This document shows positions 44,347-53,722 of a stretch of DNA of 64,000 bases, piece after piece. Source of the DNA: UBA4479 sp963974935. GTDB lineage: Bacteria > Pseudomonadota > Alphaproteobacteria > Rhodospirillales > Casp-alpha2. Both the position numbers and the translations under genes were made by a program. The notes below the pieces were generated by a model. The model made no database searches and was not told where the DNA came from. It saw only the letters and a list, made by a program, of their open reading frames with translations. Every line of letters begins with the position of its first letter. Positions within the stretch are counted from its first letter, which is position 1. Location: contig CAXBEV010000007.1 in assembly GCA_963974935.1 (NCBI GenBank), positions 1-64,000 on the forward strand. The letters are read 5' to 3'.

Positions 44347-44799
44347 TTAGCCGCCATAGCGGATGTATTCATCCCACGTGCGTTCAAGTTTCCGGAGCAT
44401 TTCAGTCGCCTCAGGCATCGTCGTGTCGTTGCCGATACTTTGCTGAAACCTGAGACCGTTTTGCGTTTCAAGCTCGACAATACCGGCGACCACTTTGCGG
44501 CCTTTATCCGTCAGACTAACCGTGATTGAACGCTTGTCGTGTTGTGCACGCTCTTGATTCAGATACCCATAATCGGTGAGTTTCTTGATGTTATAAGACA
44601 CGTTCGAGCCCTGATAGTAGCCGCGTTCGATCAAATCGCGGATTACCACCTCACCCTCACCGATGTTCGCCAAAATGAGTGCCTGCACGCCGTTTATGTC
44701 GCGCACACCAATTCTTTTTAGCTCCGTTCTGAGAACATCCAAAAACCGCCGGTGCAGCCGCTCGATAAGTAGCGTCAGCTCAATATATTCCTTAGACAC
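44347..44799 (-). CDS. MarR/winged-helix regulator, LdtR-like
   Basis: 150 residues from GTG 44799, with agaaagg six bases upstream. A dimer helix (EYIELTLLIERLHRRFLDVL) leads to a winged helix with RDLIERGYYQGSNVSYNIKKL as recognition region and ERAQHDKRSITVSLTDKGR as the wing. The RLHRRFLDV and YYQGSNVSYN segments recall LdtR, which in Rhizobiales governs cell-wall transpeptidase and stress genes; homology is recalled, not computed. Two candidate targets are near: its own region and the otnK operon. A 10-bp palindrome tattgcaata lies upstream (44836-44845). Confidence 0.8.
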   Translation of the reverse strand: MSKEYIELTLLIERLHRRFLDVLRTELKRIGVRDINGVQALILANIGEGEVVIRDLIERGYYQGSNVSYNIKKLTDYGYLNQERAQHDKRSITVSLTDKGRKVVAGIVELETQNGLRFQQSIGNDTTMPEATEMLRKLERTWDEYIRYGG

Positions 44800-44866
44800 G
44801 TGAAACCTTTCTTATTGTCCCCCACCCCTATAGCGTATTGCAATATTGGGGAAAAAACGAACATTT
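44800..44866. promoter_or_regulatory. Divergent region between MarR-like regulator and tadD with palindrome
   Basis: 67 bp between the two start codons. A perfect 10-bp palindrome TATTGCAATA sits at 44836-44845, in a good place for binding by the adjacent MarR-family protein. The tadD ribosome site (ggggaaaa) lies to its right. No promoter boxes read with confidence. Confidence 0.4.
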
Positions 44867-45721
44867 ATGTCGATGAAACAGAACATTAAGAGCGGGCTAC
44901 GTATTGCCGGGACCACCAAAAAGTATCGTATCAACTTTTTGGTTATTGCCGCGTGCCTGATACTCGCGTCTTGTTCGGGCCAAGTCCCGACGCAATCCGA
45001 AATCGACAGCGACATTCAAGAAAACCGCGCCGCGCAATTGGTGCGTGTCGGCGACACGACACGTGCCGGCGGCGATCTCGGCACCGCCATGCAATTATAT
45101 CAACGCGCCGCAACGATGCGTCCGGATTGGACGCAACCACTGCTGCGCTTAGCCGAGACAGCGGCAGCGGCGGGTATGAATACAACTGCCTTAGATGCTT
45201 ACACGCGTGCACAAACGCTTGAGCCCCACAATGTTGACATCGCGCTTGGTATCGGGCGTGCCGCGCTCAAAGACGGTCAACTTGAAACCGCCCTTGCCTC
45301 TTTTACCAACGCCGCCCAGCTCGCGCCGACAGACAACCAAGGCTACAACGGAGCCGGGATTGTGTTGGATTTACAAGGCGCTCACCTCCGCGCGCAGGAA
45401 CGTTACATGACCGGTATCGAACGCGCGCCGGATAACCTGCCACTCAAAAACAACCTCGGTCTTTCTTTGGCGCTGGCCGGTGAATACGCAGACGCGATCC
45501 AACTTTTAAGCGACGCCGTCAAAGACCCCAACGCCGGTCCGGGCACGCGCCATAATCTATCCTTGGTGTATGGCCTTGCCGGAGATGAGGAAAATGCCAG
45601 ACGCGTGGCATTAAGTGATTTGAACGCAGCCGCAGTCGAAAACAATCTTGCGTTCTATGCACGGCTTCGCGCAATGACGGCCAAGGAGCGCAGCAAAGCA
45701 ATCTTTGGTGTGTTGCGCTAA
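44867..45721 (+). CDS. tadD: TadD-like TPR lipoprotein of the Tad pilus
   Basis: 284 residues from ATG 44867. A lipobox LASC (Cys36) follows a hydrophobic segment (FLVIAACLILASCSG). About six TPR-like repeats follow (GDLGTAMQLYQRAATMRPDW, GMNTTALDAYTRAQTLEPHN, GQLETALASFTNAAQLAPTD, GAHLRAQERYMTGIERAPDN). TadD is an outer-membrane lipoprotein that supports Tad assembly. It converges with tadC at 16 bp. The TTG upstream at 44846 is less likely as start. Confidence 0.85.
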   Translation: MSMKQNIKSGLRIAGTTKKYRINFLVIAACLILASCSGQVPTQSEIDSDIQENRAAQLVRVGDTTRAGGDLGTAMQLYQRAATMRPDWTQPLLRLAETAAAAGMNTTALDAYTRAQTLEPHNVDIALGIGRAALKDGQLETALASFTNAAQLAPTDNQGYNGAGIVLDLQGAHLRAQERYMTGIERAPDNLPLKNNLGLSLALAGEYADAIQLLSDAVKDPNAGPGTRHNLSLVYGLAGDEENARRVALSDLNAAAVENNLAFYARLRAMTAKERSKAIFGVLR

Positions 45722-45737
45722 GATTTAAAGCCGGCGC

Positions 45738-46718
45738 CTAGAGGTTGAGAAGGTTATCCATGGTCGAGATCACGGCCGGGCCCAACAGCACCACGAACAA
45801 TGACGGCAAAATAAACAGCACCAGTGGGATCGTCAGGGTTGCCGGCAACTTCGCGGCCTTTTCTTCGGCTTTCATCATGCGTTCGTTGCGAAATTCCGCG
45901 GCGAGGACCCGCAGCGATTGCGCCAACGGGGTGCCGTATTGCTCGGTCTGAGACAGCGTGTTTACAACGCCCCGGACCGCCGCCAAGTCCGTACGCTTGG
46001 CCAAGTTGCTCAGTGCCTGTGCCCGGTCCGGCAGGTAACTTAATTCGATGGCGGTCATTTGAAATTCGTCGGCGATTTCCGGTGTGGCCCGCCCCATCTC
46101 GCCGGCCACGCGTTTCAGGGCGGCATCCAACGATAACCCGGCTTCAGCGCAGATCACCAACAAATCAAGCGCATCCGGCAAGCCCCGTGAAAGTGCGAGT
46201 TTACGTTTCGTGCCGGCATTCTTGATCATGATTTCCGGTAGATACGCGCCAAAAACCGCCAATCCCAACGCCAACATCGCCTTGACCTCGAGGCCATAGT
46301 CAACGACCGGCAGAATAAACAAGAATAACCCTGCCAACACGGCGAAGCAGATCGGTAGAAACGTCTTCGCGAAAAGATACAGGACCACGTGATCACGCGA
46401 CCGCCATCCGGCTCGCGCCAAAGCGGCCTGTACGTTGTCGGCATGTTTGGAACGCATTAGGTTCAATCGCTCGACGATGTTGCGCACGGCGCCGCCGTGG
46501 GACAGCATATCGCGGGCCCGATTGCTTCGGGTCTGTTGCAAATTATGTTGTAAATTCCGGCGGTATTTCATCAATGTTTTCGCACGGGACGCCATCGGAT
46601 CGCGCACGATAAATGACGACCAAACCGCATACAGCACCAACAACGTCGCCATCCCCGACAACATCGCCGCGACCACCTCGGGCCCGAAGCCCGGAAAAAA
46701 TCCAGCCAGCCAGTTCAT
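45738..46718 (-). CDS. tadC: TadC, inner-membrane platform protein of the Tad pilus
   Basis: 326 residues. Membrane helix at the N-terminus (VVAAMLSGMATLLVLYAVWS), then a T2SS-F domain with GLPDALDLLVICAEAGLSLDAALKRVAGEMGR and QTEQYGTPLAQSLRVLAAEFRNERM, and a C-terminal helix pair (TIPLVLFILPSLFVVLLGPAVI). With TadB it makes the platform moved by the ATPase. The start ATG overlaps the tadB stop (ATGA). Last gene of the leftward Tad operon. Confidence 0.92.
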   Translation of the reverse strand: MNWLAGFFPGFGPEVVAAMLSGMATLLVLYAVWSSFIVRDPMASRAKTLMKYRRNLQHNLQQTRSNRARDMLSHGGAVRNIVERLNLMRSKHADNVQAALARAGWRSRDHVVLYLFAKTFLPICFAVLAGLFLFILPVVDYGLEVKAMLALGLAVFGAYLPEIMIKNAGTKRKLALSRGLPDALDLLVICAEAGLSLDAALKRVAGEMGRATPEIADEFQMTAIELSYLPDRAQALSNLAKRTDLAAVRGVVNTLSQTEQYGTPLAQSLRVLAAEFRNERMMKAEEKAAKLPATLTIPLVLFILPSLFVVLLGPAVISTMDNLLNL

Positions 46719-47692
46719 ATGTCGAACCTGATCATCTTGCGCATGACCAGGGCACCGGCGCCCATCATCCCGACCCCAGCACCCAACATCACGCGTCCAC
46801 GTGCGTCGGTCAGCAGCACCTGTTCGTAATCCGAATTCACCAGATAAATCAGAATAAACATCACGAAGGGCAGGCTGCCCAATATCAGCGCACTGGCGTT
46901 CGCCTCGGAGGACATCGCCTTGATCTTAAGGCGCATCTGCTTTCGGTTGCGCAGAATTTCCGACAAGTTCGCAAGGGTTTCACCAAGATTGCCGCCGGTT
47001 TCTTTTTGCACCGAAAGGCTGATCACGAAGAACTTGAACTCAGGCGTATCCAAACGCGCCGCCGCTTGCCAGAGTGATTCTTCCAGGGTTTGGCCGAGTC
47101 GCACCGAGTCTGCAATGGCCCGAAATTCCGGCCCGACCGGGTCGCTCATTTCACGACCGCAGGCGGCAATCGTCTCGGTCACCGGCAGGCCTGAGCGTAA
47201 TCCACGCACCATCAAATCAATCGCGTCCGGAAACAGCGCGGTGAATTTGTTGCGACGACGTTGCACCATCCAGCCCACCACCATATGCGGCGCACCGACA
47301 CCGGCACCGATCCCGATCAGCAAACCGACAAACCACGGAAACCCGGCCAAGACCACAACCATGACGCCTGTCACACAGCCGATCAGAAACGAGACCACCA
47401 GATACCGCCCAAGGGAAATCCGTTTCCCGGTCTGGCTTAGGCGGATCCGCACCTGACCCGGGTTTGGTAGGAGTTTACCGGCGAGCCCTTCGAGGAACGG
47501 CGATGATGTCGTGGTCTTTTTACGCAATTGGTGCTCGCGACGTTCTTCGCTGCTCATCGGACGGGCGCGCGCGCCGATCCGCTCAACACGCGCTTTAAAG
47601 CGGCGCTGCTTACCGAGCACCGACAGCAGCAATGATCCCAGCAGCAGCATAACCACCAACGCACCGCCAAAGATGACACCGAGTTCAATCAC
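46715..47692 (-). CDS. tadB: TadB, inner-membrane platform protein of the Tad pilus
   Basis: 325 residues, starting at GTG 47692 that overlaps the TadA stop as GTGA. Helices at the N-terminus and mid-protein (VVSFLIGCVTGVMVVVLAGF, FPWFVGLLIGIGAGVGAPHM), then a T2SS-F domain (FPDAIDLMVRGLRSGLPVTETIAACGREM) and a final pair of helices. Paralogue and partner of TadC. Directly downstream of the ATPase gene, in step with their joint work. Confidence 0.92.
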   Translation of the reverse strand: MIELGVIFGGALVVMLLLGSLLLSVLGKQRRFKARVERIGARARPMSSEERREHQLRKKTTTSSPFLEGLAGKLLPNPGQVRIRLSQTGKRISLGRYLVVSFLIGCVTGVMVVVLAGFPWFVGLLIGIGAGVGAPHMVVGWMVQRRRNKFTALFPDAIDLMVRGLRSGLPVTETIAACGREMSDPVGPEFRAIADSVRLGQTLEESLWQAAARLDTPEFKFFVISLSVQKETGGNLGETLANLSEILRNRKQMRLKIKAMSSEANASALILGSLPFVMFILIYLVNSDYEQVLLTDARGRVMLGAGVGMMGAGALVMRKMIRFDI

Positions 47693-49320
47693 GACATCGC
47701 CTCCAACAACGCTTTATCGAGACCAAAATACTGCGCCCGGTCCGAGAACGAAGGGCGCAGGCCGGACGATTTGAAGGTGCCCTGCAGGTTGCCGTCTTTG
47801 TCTTCACCTTCGAAGTGGTAGGTGAATAAATCCTGGGTCGTGATCACCTCGCCCTCCATGCCGACGACTTCGGTGACGTAGGTGATGCGCCGCTTTCCGT
47901 CGCGCATCCGGGAAATCTGCACGATCAAATCGACGGCGCTGGCAATCTGCGCGCGCACCGCTTCGTTCGGCAACTTCACGCCGGCCATCGCAACCATGTT
48001 TTCAAGGCGGGTCAGGGCTTCGCGCGGACGGTTAGCGTGAATGGTACCAAGCGAGCCGTCGTGACCGGTGTTCATCGCCTGCAACATGTCGAGCGCTTCG
48101 CCGGCCCGAATCTCGCCCAAAATGATCCGATCCGGGCGCATACGCAGTGTGTTTTTGACCAAGTCGCGCTGGGTGATCTCACCTTCGCCTTCAAGGTTCG
48201 GCGGGCGGGTTTCGAGGCGCACCACATGCGGCTGCTGCAGTTGCAGTTCTGCAGCATCTTCGATGGTGACGATCCGCTCGCCGGCATCAATCATCCGTGA
48301 TAACGCGTTCAGCAATGTTGTCTTGCCGGACCCGGTGCCGCCGGAAATCAAAATGTTCAACCTGGAGCGGGATGCGATTTTCAGCACCGTTGCCATTTCC
48401 GGCGACAGGTTATCTTGGCGCTGCATGACATCGAGGGTAATTTTCTTTTTCGAAAACTTACGAATCGAGATCGACGGCCCATCAATCGCCAACGGCGGAA
48501 TGATGATGTTGACGCGGGACCCGTCTGGCAGTCGCGCATCACAGAGTGGCGACGATTCATCAACCCGACGCCCGACGCCCGACACAATCCTCGATGCGAT
48601 ATGCATGACATGCCGATTGTCACGAAACGTCACCTCGCTCAGCACCAATTTACCGCTTTTTTCGATGAACACCTGATCGGGACCGTTGACCATGATGTCG
48701 GTCACCGTCTCATCGGCGAGCAACACTTCAAGCGGACCGAAGCCCAGCATGTCGTTTAACAGCATGGTCACCAGATCACGTTGTTCCAGCAGGTTGAGCT
48801 GAATTTTTTGCTCCAGCAAAATTTCCGAGATCACGTCGCTGACTTCCTGAGACAACTCAGCGCGCGGCATCTCGCCGGCTTCAGTCATGTCGATGCGATC
48901 CATCAACAGCGGCTGCACAACCGCTTTGGTGCGCTCAACCAGACTTTCCGCATCCACCACGGCGGTCTCGGTGCGCTTATCCGACAGCATGATGTTCATG
49001 ACCGCCGTCACCACGTCGCGCCGTTCGCGGGGATTAAGCCCGCCCGACACCAGATCATCGTTGATCAACGCGCCGACACGCTCGGCGAGGTCGCGGCGGT
49101 TCAAAGCTTCCACATCCTCATCCGCGAACGCATCTTCGGTAAGCTCGAGCGTTTCCATAGAGACCGTATCGACGACATCGGCACGGTAGGCCTCCGTCCC
49201 TTCGATGCTGACCAATTGTGGTGGACTCAGGGCCGAACTCGCCGGCGCGTCGGCGTCCAGTGGGCGGCCTGGCTCAGCGTCAAAGGGAATAACTTCGGTG
49301 GTGCGACGTTTGCCGAACAT
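47689..49320 (-). CDS. cpaF: TadA/CpaF, secretion ATPase of the Tad pilus
   Basis: 543 residues from ATG 49320. An acidic N-terminal region of about 190 residues precedes the PilT/VirB11-type ATPase. Motifs: GPLEVLLADETVTDIMVNGP, Walker A GGTGSGKTTLL, Asp box EDAAELQL, Walker B-like RIILGEIRAGEALDML, His box GHDGSLGTIHANRP. It hexamerises on the cytoplasmic face and powers Flp pilus extension (and in some systems retraction). The last residues cover a PSFSDRAQYFGLD tail. Immediately follows cpaE. Confidence 0.94.
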   Translation of the reverse strand: MFGKRRTTEVIPFDAEPGRPLDADAPASSALSPPQLVSIEGTEAYRADVVDTVSMETLELTEDAFADEDVEALNRRDLAERVGALINDDLVSGGLNPRERRDVVTAVMNIMLSDKRTETAVVDAESLVERTKAVVQPLLMDRIDMTEAGEMPRAELSQEVSDVISEILLEQKIQLNLLEQRDLVTMLLNDMLGFGPLEVLLADETVTDIMVNGPDQVFIEKSGKLVLSEVTFRDNRHVMHIASRIVSGVGRRVDESSPLCDARLPDGSRVNIIIPPLAIDGPSISIRKFSKKKITLDVMQRQDNLSPEMATVLKIASRSRLNILISGGTGSGKTTLLNALSRMIDAGERIVTIEDAAELQLQQPHVVRLETRPPNLEGEGEITQRDLVKNTLRMRPDRIILGEIRAGEALDMLQAMNTGHDGSLGTIHANRPREALTRLENMVAMAGVKLPNEAVRAQIASAVDLIVQISRMRDGKRRITYVTEVVGMEGEVITTQDLFTYHFEGEDKDGNLQGTFKSSGLRPSFSDRAQYFGLDKALLEAMS

Positions 49321-49321
49321 C

Positions 49322-50617
49322 TCAGCGCCCCCCCTGCTCTGCATCGTCTTTCCGACTCCCGCGCAGCTTGGCGAACAAGCCGTTTACAGACGAGGTCGAA
49401 GCCGTCGGATCATTGCCGGCAGCGAGGGCCGCAATCTTTGCTATCCCTTTGCCGAGCTTAGAGCGCGCGGCCGTTTCCGCGATGCACTTGCCGGCGGCCT
49501 CGGCACCGAACGCGGTTTTGGCATCGAACGGCAACGCTGCGTGTACCTTAAGGCCCGCGCCGTCTTCGAACACCTTCTGCGATAACTCGACATTCGGTGC
49601 CACACCGACCCGGTTCAACACCACCAATGCCCCTGCTACCGGATTGATGCTCTTGATGATGGCGGCAAGACGGGCACTATCGCGCATCGCTGCTAAGCTG
49701 GGCTCCGCGACGATCAAGATGCGCTTAAAAGTTTCCAAAATCTCGGGCTGTGACACGATGACGCTGCGTGGCAGATCGACGATGATCAACTCGCTTTCCG
49801 GGCGCACGTAATCGAGCAGCCCTTTGAACGATTCGGCGGACGCGATGTCCCCCTTTGCCGGATCCGTTTCCGCCGCCATGACCCGCAATTTGTCCGTTAC
49901 CGAGATCGACGCCCGCTTGACGAACAACTCATCCATCCGACCGGGCGCCATCATCGCATCGCCAAGCCCGCCGCCCGGATCGATGTCCATCAACAGCGCC
50001 TGCGTACCGAACGTTAAATCCATGTCGATCAGCACCACCGACTTATCCAAGCTGGTTGCCCCCAGCCACGCCAAGTTGGCGGCAATCGTACTGGCACCGA
50101 CGCCGCCCCTAGCCCCGATCACGGCCACCACGTCGGCCAACACGTCTGGGGTTTCGGCACCGGCGCGTTCCGTCCTTTTTTTCGAAACCGTTGGGCGCGC
50201 ACGATCAATGGCGCTGCCGAGCGCCATCGCATCAAACGGCTTGATCACATAATCCGCAACGCCCGCTGCAATCAAGTCACGATAGACGTGCAGATCATTG
50301 ACCTCGCCCAACAAGATCACCCGTGCTTCGGGATCGCAGACCTGCGCCAAACGTTCCGCTTCGACCATGATGTCGGATGCGTGACCAAGATCCACCAACA
50401 ACACCTTCGGTGTGCGGATATTGGCGAGGCCGTCAATGGCGTCATCCAATTCGCTGATGACGATGGCGTCTTCGCTGAAGCCCCGCAACTCGGCGACTTC
50501 GCGAATGATATCAGCGGTCGCCTGATCACCGGCAAATGCAAAGAACGGTCGCGGGGCCTCGGCGCTGCCGGGTGCCGCTTGCGGAGTAATGTCTTTATCC
50601 TTGCGAAGCGCGATCAT
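49322..50617 (-). CDS. cpaE: TadZ/CpaE, localisation ATPase of the Tad pilus
   Basis: 431 residues. An N-terminal receiver-like region (about 25-135, for example FAFAGDQATADIIREVAELR) lacks an obvious phosphorylation set. It is followed by a ParA/MinD-like ATPase with deviant Walker A GARGGVGASTIAANLAW, where Ala occupies the usual lysine position just before Ser-Thr, then VVLIDMDLTFGTQALLMDID and ELIIVDLPRSV. TadZ/CpaE places the pilus machine at the cell pole. The ATG overlaps the cpaD stop (ATGA). Confidence 0.9.
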   Translation of the reverse strand: MIALRKDKDITPQAAPGSAEAPRPFFAFAGDQATADIIREVAELRGFSEDAIVISELDDAIDGLANIRTPKVLLVDLGHASDIMVEAERLAQVCDPEARVILLGEVNDLHVYRDLIAAGVADYVIKPFDAMALGSAIDRARPTVSKKRTERAGAETPDVLADVVAVIGARGGVGASTIAANLAWLGATSLDKSVVLIDMDLTFGTQALLMDIDPGGGLGDAMMAPGRMDELFVKRASISVTDKLRVMAAETDPAKGDIASAESFKGLLDYVRPESELIIVDLPRSVIVSQPEILETFKRILIVAEPSLAAMRDSARLAAIIKSINPVAGALVVLNRVGVAPNVELSQKVFEDGAGLKVHAALPFDAKTAFGAEAAGKCIAETAARSKLGKGIAKIAALAAGNDPTASTSSVNGLFAKLRGSRKDDAEQGGR

Positions 50618-51339
50618 TTTTTACCCTCGTCACCAGACACGGTCTGACTGTCAAATGTCTCCGCGGTTCTGGTGTCTTTGACCTGCAACGGCCTGGTTTC
50701 GCCGCGGCGATAGCGCTGTTGGCCGAGCACGTGCGCTTCGGCGTCGGCATTCGTGTCGCCACGACCTTGAAGCATGTCGCGAGGCTCTGCCACCATCATC
50801 CCAAAGTTCTGCGCCGTTGCGCAGCCCCAGTTGGAATGAGGGCGGTTATCAAATGTCCGCCCAGCTCGGCTGGTGAAGTCCGGACAGCCCGGCAGCGTCA
50901 CTAAATAACGGCGCACGGTCAGATTGATTTCGTTTTCAGCAATGCCCTGCACATTCGCGCGCACTTTAACGCGCGCTGGATCAAGTCCGGCAACGGTAAC
51001 AATTTCCGCCATCGTCATGCGCCGGTCCGCCGCCAATTGTGTGGTTTCATGAAGGATGCCGAAATCGACAAAGACCTCATCCGTCCGCTCGCCAGCGCGG
51101 CGCGCCAAAAAGCCTGCGGCCGCACGGCGCTCAACCTCGGTCAACGTCGCTTGGCCGGATGGAAAGCGCACGGCGAATGAGTTTTCGCTGGGGGTTATCT
51201 GCACCTGTTTGGTCTCGCGCGGCTTCATGTCGACTTGCAGATTCAACGGGTCGTACCACGTACGGTCCGCATAAGTTTGACAGCCGCCAAGCGCTGCGAT
51301 CATCACCAACCCGAAAACGATTTTATATAATTGTTTCAT
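50614..51339 (-). CDS. cpaD: CpaD, Tad pilus assembly lipoprotein
   Basis: 241 residues from ATG 51339, with ggagg six bases upstream (51363 is the alternative). A lipobox-like end AALGGCQT follows MKQLYKIVFGLVMIAALGG, placing a lipid-modified Cys near residue 20. The body contains GCPDFTSRAGRTFDNRPHSNWGCATAQN, typical of CpaD, and ends with a polar tail. It supports the CpaC secretin at the outer membrane. Confidence 0.88.
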   Translation of the reverse strand: MKQLYKIVFGLVMIAALGGCQTYADRTWYDPLNLQVDMKPRETKQVQITPSENSFAVRFPSGQATLTEVERRAAAGFLARRAGERTDEVFVDFGILHETTQLAADRRMTMAEIVTVAGLDPARVKVRANVQGIAENEINLTVRRYLVTLPGCPDFTSRAGRTFDNRPHSNWGCATAQNFGMMVAEPRDMLQGRGDTNADAEAHVLGQQRYRRGETRPLQVKDTRTAETFDSQTVSGDEGKK

Positions 51340-51363
51340 CAAAGCCTCCGTTTCCAAGGTCAT

Positions 51364-52758
51364 TTATTGATCGAGCAAGAACCCGACTGGGCCGATCAAG
51401 GTATCGCCATTACGATTGATGGTGACCGGCTGACCAGCCGTCATCTTTTGGCGTTGCGTGCCGCCGATCATGATCCGCTCAAGGTCATGCGGATTCTCAA
51501 ATCCATCCAGCGGTGACGCCAATTGCGGGCGTGAGACCGGACGCACCACATAGGGCGTCACGATGATCACAAGCTCGCTTTCTTCACGCTGAAAGCGGTC
51601 CGACTTAAACAAGCCGCCCAGTACCGGCACGTCGCCGAGACCCGGAAACTTCGAAATGTCGTGGGTCACGTTGTTTTGGATCAGACCTGCAATCGCGAAC
51701 GATTGCCCCGACCCCAATTCAACGGTGGTATCTGCGCGCCGCGTCGTCAGCGACGGGATTTGGAAGTTGGAGAGCGTGACGGCATTGGTCGTCGACAACT
51801 GGCTGACCTCGGGCCGGACGTGCAGATTAACGCGCTCAGAGCCAATCAAGGTCGGCGTAAAGCCGAGCGAAACGCCAAACTTTTTAAACTCGATGGTGAC
51901 GCGACCATCCGAGTCCGGCACCAAGATCGGAAACTCGCCGCCGGCCAGGAAACTCGCGGTCTCGCCCGACAACGCGGTCAGGTTCGGCTCGGCCAGTACC
52001 GAGATCAGGCCTTCCTCTTCGAGCGCATCAATCACTGCGTTCAAATCGAAGGGGCCTAACGAGAGCCCACGGGCCGACAACGTGTGCTGCGTGACCGAAG
52101 CGCTAAACGGGTTGGTCGTGGCAACGCCAAACGCGATACCTGCAGCCGAGCCGGCAATCGACCAGTTAAAGCCAAGCTGCTTATCGATATCCCGCGACAC
52201 CTCGGCAATGCGGACACGCAGATTGATCTGCGTCGGCGCGTCGATGCCGAGCCGCAGCATGATTTTTTCAGGATCGCCGACAGTGCCCAACGCAATCCGA
52301 CGAATGTTTTCCGCGGTTGACGCATTGTTGACGACCCCGTCCAAAACAATCGTGTCACCAACGCTGCTGACTGCGATGGTCGCTTCCGGATGTAATTGGC
52401 GGATCGATTTGCGGATCCGCCCCAAGTTATGGGTGACGTGCAGGTCGACACTCGCCAGCACGTTTTCCCGCGCATCCACCGCATATAACGTGGTCTCACC
52501 GGCGGCTTTTGCGAACACATAAACGAGTGTCGGACTTTTGATCTGCACATCGGCGATTTCCGGGTCAGCAACGAAGACGGTCTTGGCGGGTGCGCGCAAT
52601 TTTAAGAGCCGCCCTTTGTGCACTTCGAGCGGCATTTCCTGATGACCGCGCGAGACCATTTCAAGCGGCTCGCCCCAAACATTCGGCGCAGCGATCACAG
52701 TGATCGCCGTAATGCCGATCACGGCGAGGATGCGAATGAAAAATTGGTAGCTCGACAT
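51364..52758 (-). CDS. cpaC: CpaC, outer-membrane secretin of the Tad pilus
   Basis: 464 residues. A hydrophobic leader (ILAVIGITAITVIAAPNVWG) precedes the pilus/BON-like domain (HKGRLLKLRAPAKTVFVADP). Secretin features follow: INLRVRIAEVSRDIDKQLGFN, LISVLAEPNLTALSGETASFLAGGEFP, GVSLGFTPTLIGSERVNLHV, and GDVPVLGGLFKSDRFQREESELVIIVTPYVV. Forms the multimeric outer-membrane pore for the Flp pilus. Its ribosome site (tagg ag) lies at usual spacing. Between cpaB and cpaD in order. Confidence 0.93.
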   Translation of the reverse strand: MSSYQFFIRILAVIGITAITVIAAPNVWGEPLEMVSRGHQEMPLEVHKGRLLKLRAPAKTVFVADPEIADVQIKSPTLVYVFAKAAGETTLYAVDARENVLASVDLHVTHNLGRIRKSIRQLHPEATIAVSSVGDTIVLDGVVNNASTAENIRRIALGTVGDPEKIMLRLGIDAPTQINLRVRIAEVSRDIDKQLGFNWSIAGSAAGIAFGVATTNPFSASVTQHTLSARGLSLGPFDLNAVIDALEEEGLISVLAEPNLTALSGETASFLAGGEFPILVPDSDGRVTIEFKKFGVSLGFTPTLIGSERVNLHVRPEVSQLSTTNAVTLSNFQIPSLTTRRADTTVELGSGQSFAIAGLIQNNVTHDISKFPGLGDVPVLGGLFKSDRFQREESELVIIVTPYVVRPVSRPQLASPLDGFENPHDLERIMIGGTQRQKMTAGQPVTINRNGDTLIGPVGFLLDQ

Positions 52759-52767
52759 AATCGGCTC

Positions 52768-53715
52768 CTAAAAACTTTGGACTGCGGCGTCGCTGCCACG
52801 CACGACATTGATCTTGTGGGTGTTGCTTGAAGATGGGAAAAGCCGGGAATCGCCCCACATATGATAGATGTCGTTGTCCAGCGTGTAGCTACGGCCTTCG
52901 TTGCGGACCATTTTCGGATCGAACGGCTTCTCGCCGCCGATCAGCCGTTCCGACAGCGCTTTTTCGCTGTCGGCGTTGCTCAGGCTGTTCAGGCTCATCG
53001 ACAATTGACCCATTTGCAGCGACACCGCAATCCGCTCGGCCTCTTTCGGTGAGACCTCAAGGGTCGCTGTTTTGGCAATTAATGCCTCGCCTTCTTGCTT
53101 GTCGACTTGCTGGTCGATGGCCAGCACACGCACGCGCTTCAAGACGGTTTGCGAGAAATAGCGATTTTGTTTTGCGTCTTCGCGCTGATCGCGCAGCTGC
53201 ATGGTCATCAGCACGTCGACCGAATCGCCCGGAAACACGAACCCGGCGATCCCCGTGGTCGCATCGACGGGGACCGAGACCGCACGAAAGCCGGGCTCAA
53301 GGACGGCGGCGAGAAAACCACGCTCGCCCGGATGTACGACGCGGACTTTGGTCACCGGCTCACCAGCGCGAAGATTGACGCGCACCACGGCGCCGTCCAA
53401 TGCCTGCATAGGGTCAACGTAATCGTCAGCGCGATCTTCAGTGGCCGGTTTGATGATGTGATAGTCGTGAATCCCGTCTTCGGGCCACGGCTGCCACTCC
53501 AGATTATTGGGCTTTAAGAATGTGCCTGCGGGCAAATCCACGCGCGCCACCAAGACACTCGCGGCAGCGGTCTTAACGATCTCAACCTCAGACTTTTGAT
53601 TGGCGGACATCAACATCCGTTCAGCCTCGAGCCAGGTCTTGATATAGAGCGCCGTACCCGTGGCGAAGAAAAGCGCCAGAACCAACAGTAAAATATTGCG
53701 GAGCGAGAACATCAT
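52768..53715 (-). CDS. cpaB: CpaB, Tad pilus assembly protein
   Basis: 315 residues. One membrane segment (NILLLVLALFFATGTALYI) anchors the protein; the SAF domain follows (VLVARVDLPAGTFLKPNNL, AVVRVNLRAGEPVTK) and then the RcpC region GFRAVSVPVDATTGIAGFVFPGDSVDVLM. Periplasmic, helps the secretin. A second ATG (53712) is one codon in. The stop lies 9 bp before cpaC, and the start follows aaggag. Confidence 0.9.
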   Translation of the reverse strand: MMFSLRNILLLVLALFFATGTALYIKTWLEAERMLMSANQKSEVEIVKTAAASVLVARVDLPAGTFLKPNNLEWQPWPEDGIHDYHIIKPATEDRADDYVDPMQALDGAVVRVNLRAGEPVTKVRVVHPGERGFLAAVLEPGFRAVSVPVDATTGIAGFVFPGDSVDVLMTMQLRDQREDAKQNRYFSQTVLKRVRVLAIDQQVDKQEGEALIAKTATLEVSPKEAERIAVSLQMGQLSMSLNSLSNADSEKALSERLIGGEKPFDPKMVRNEGRSYTLDNDIYHMWGDSRLFPSSSNTHKINVVRGSDAAVQSF

Positions 53716-53722
53716 AGTCTCC

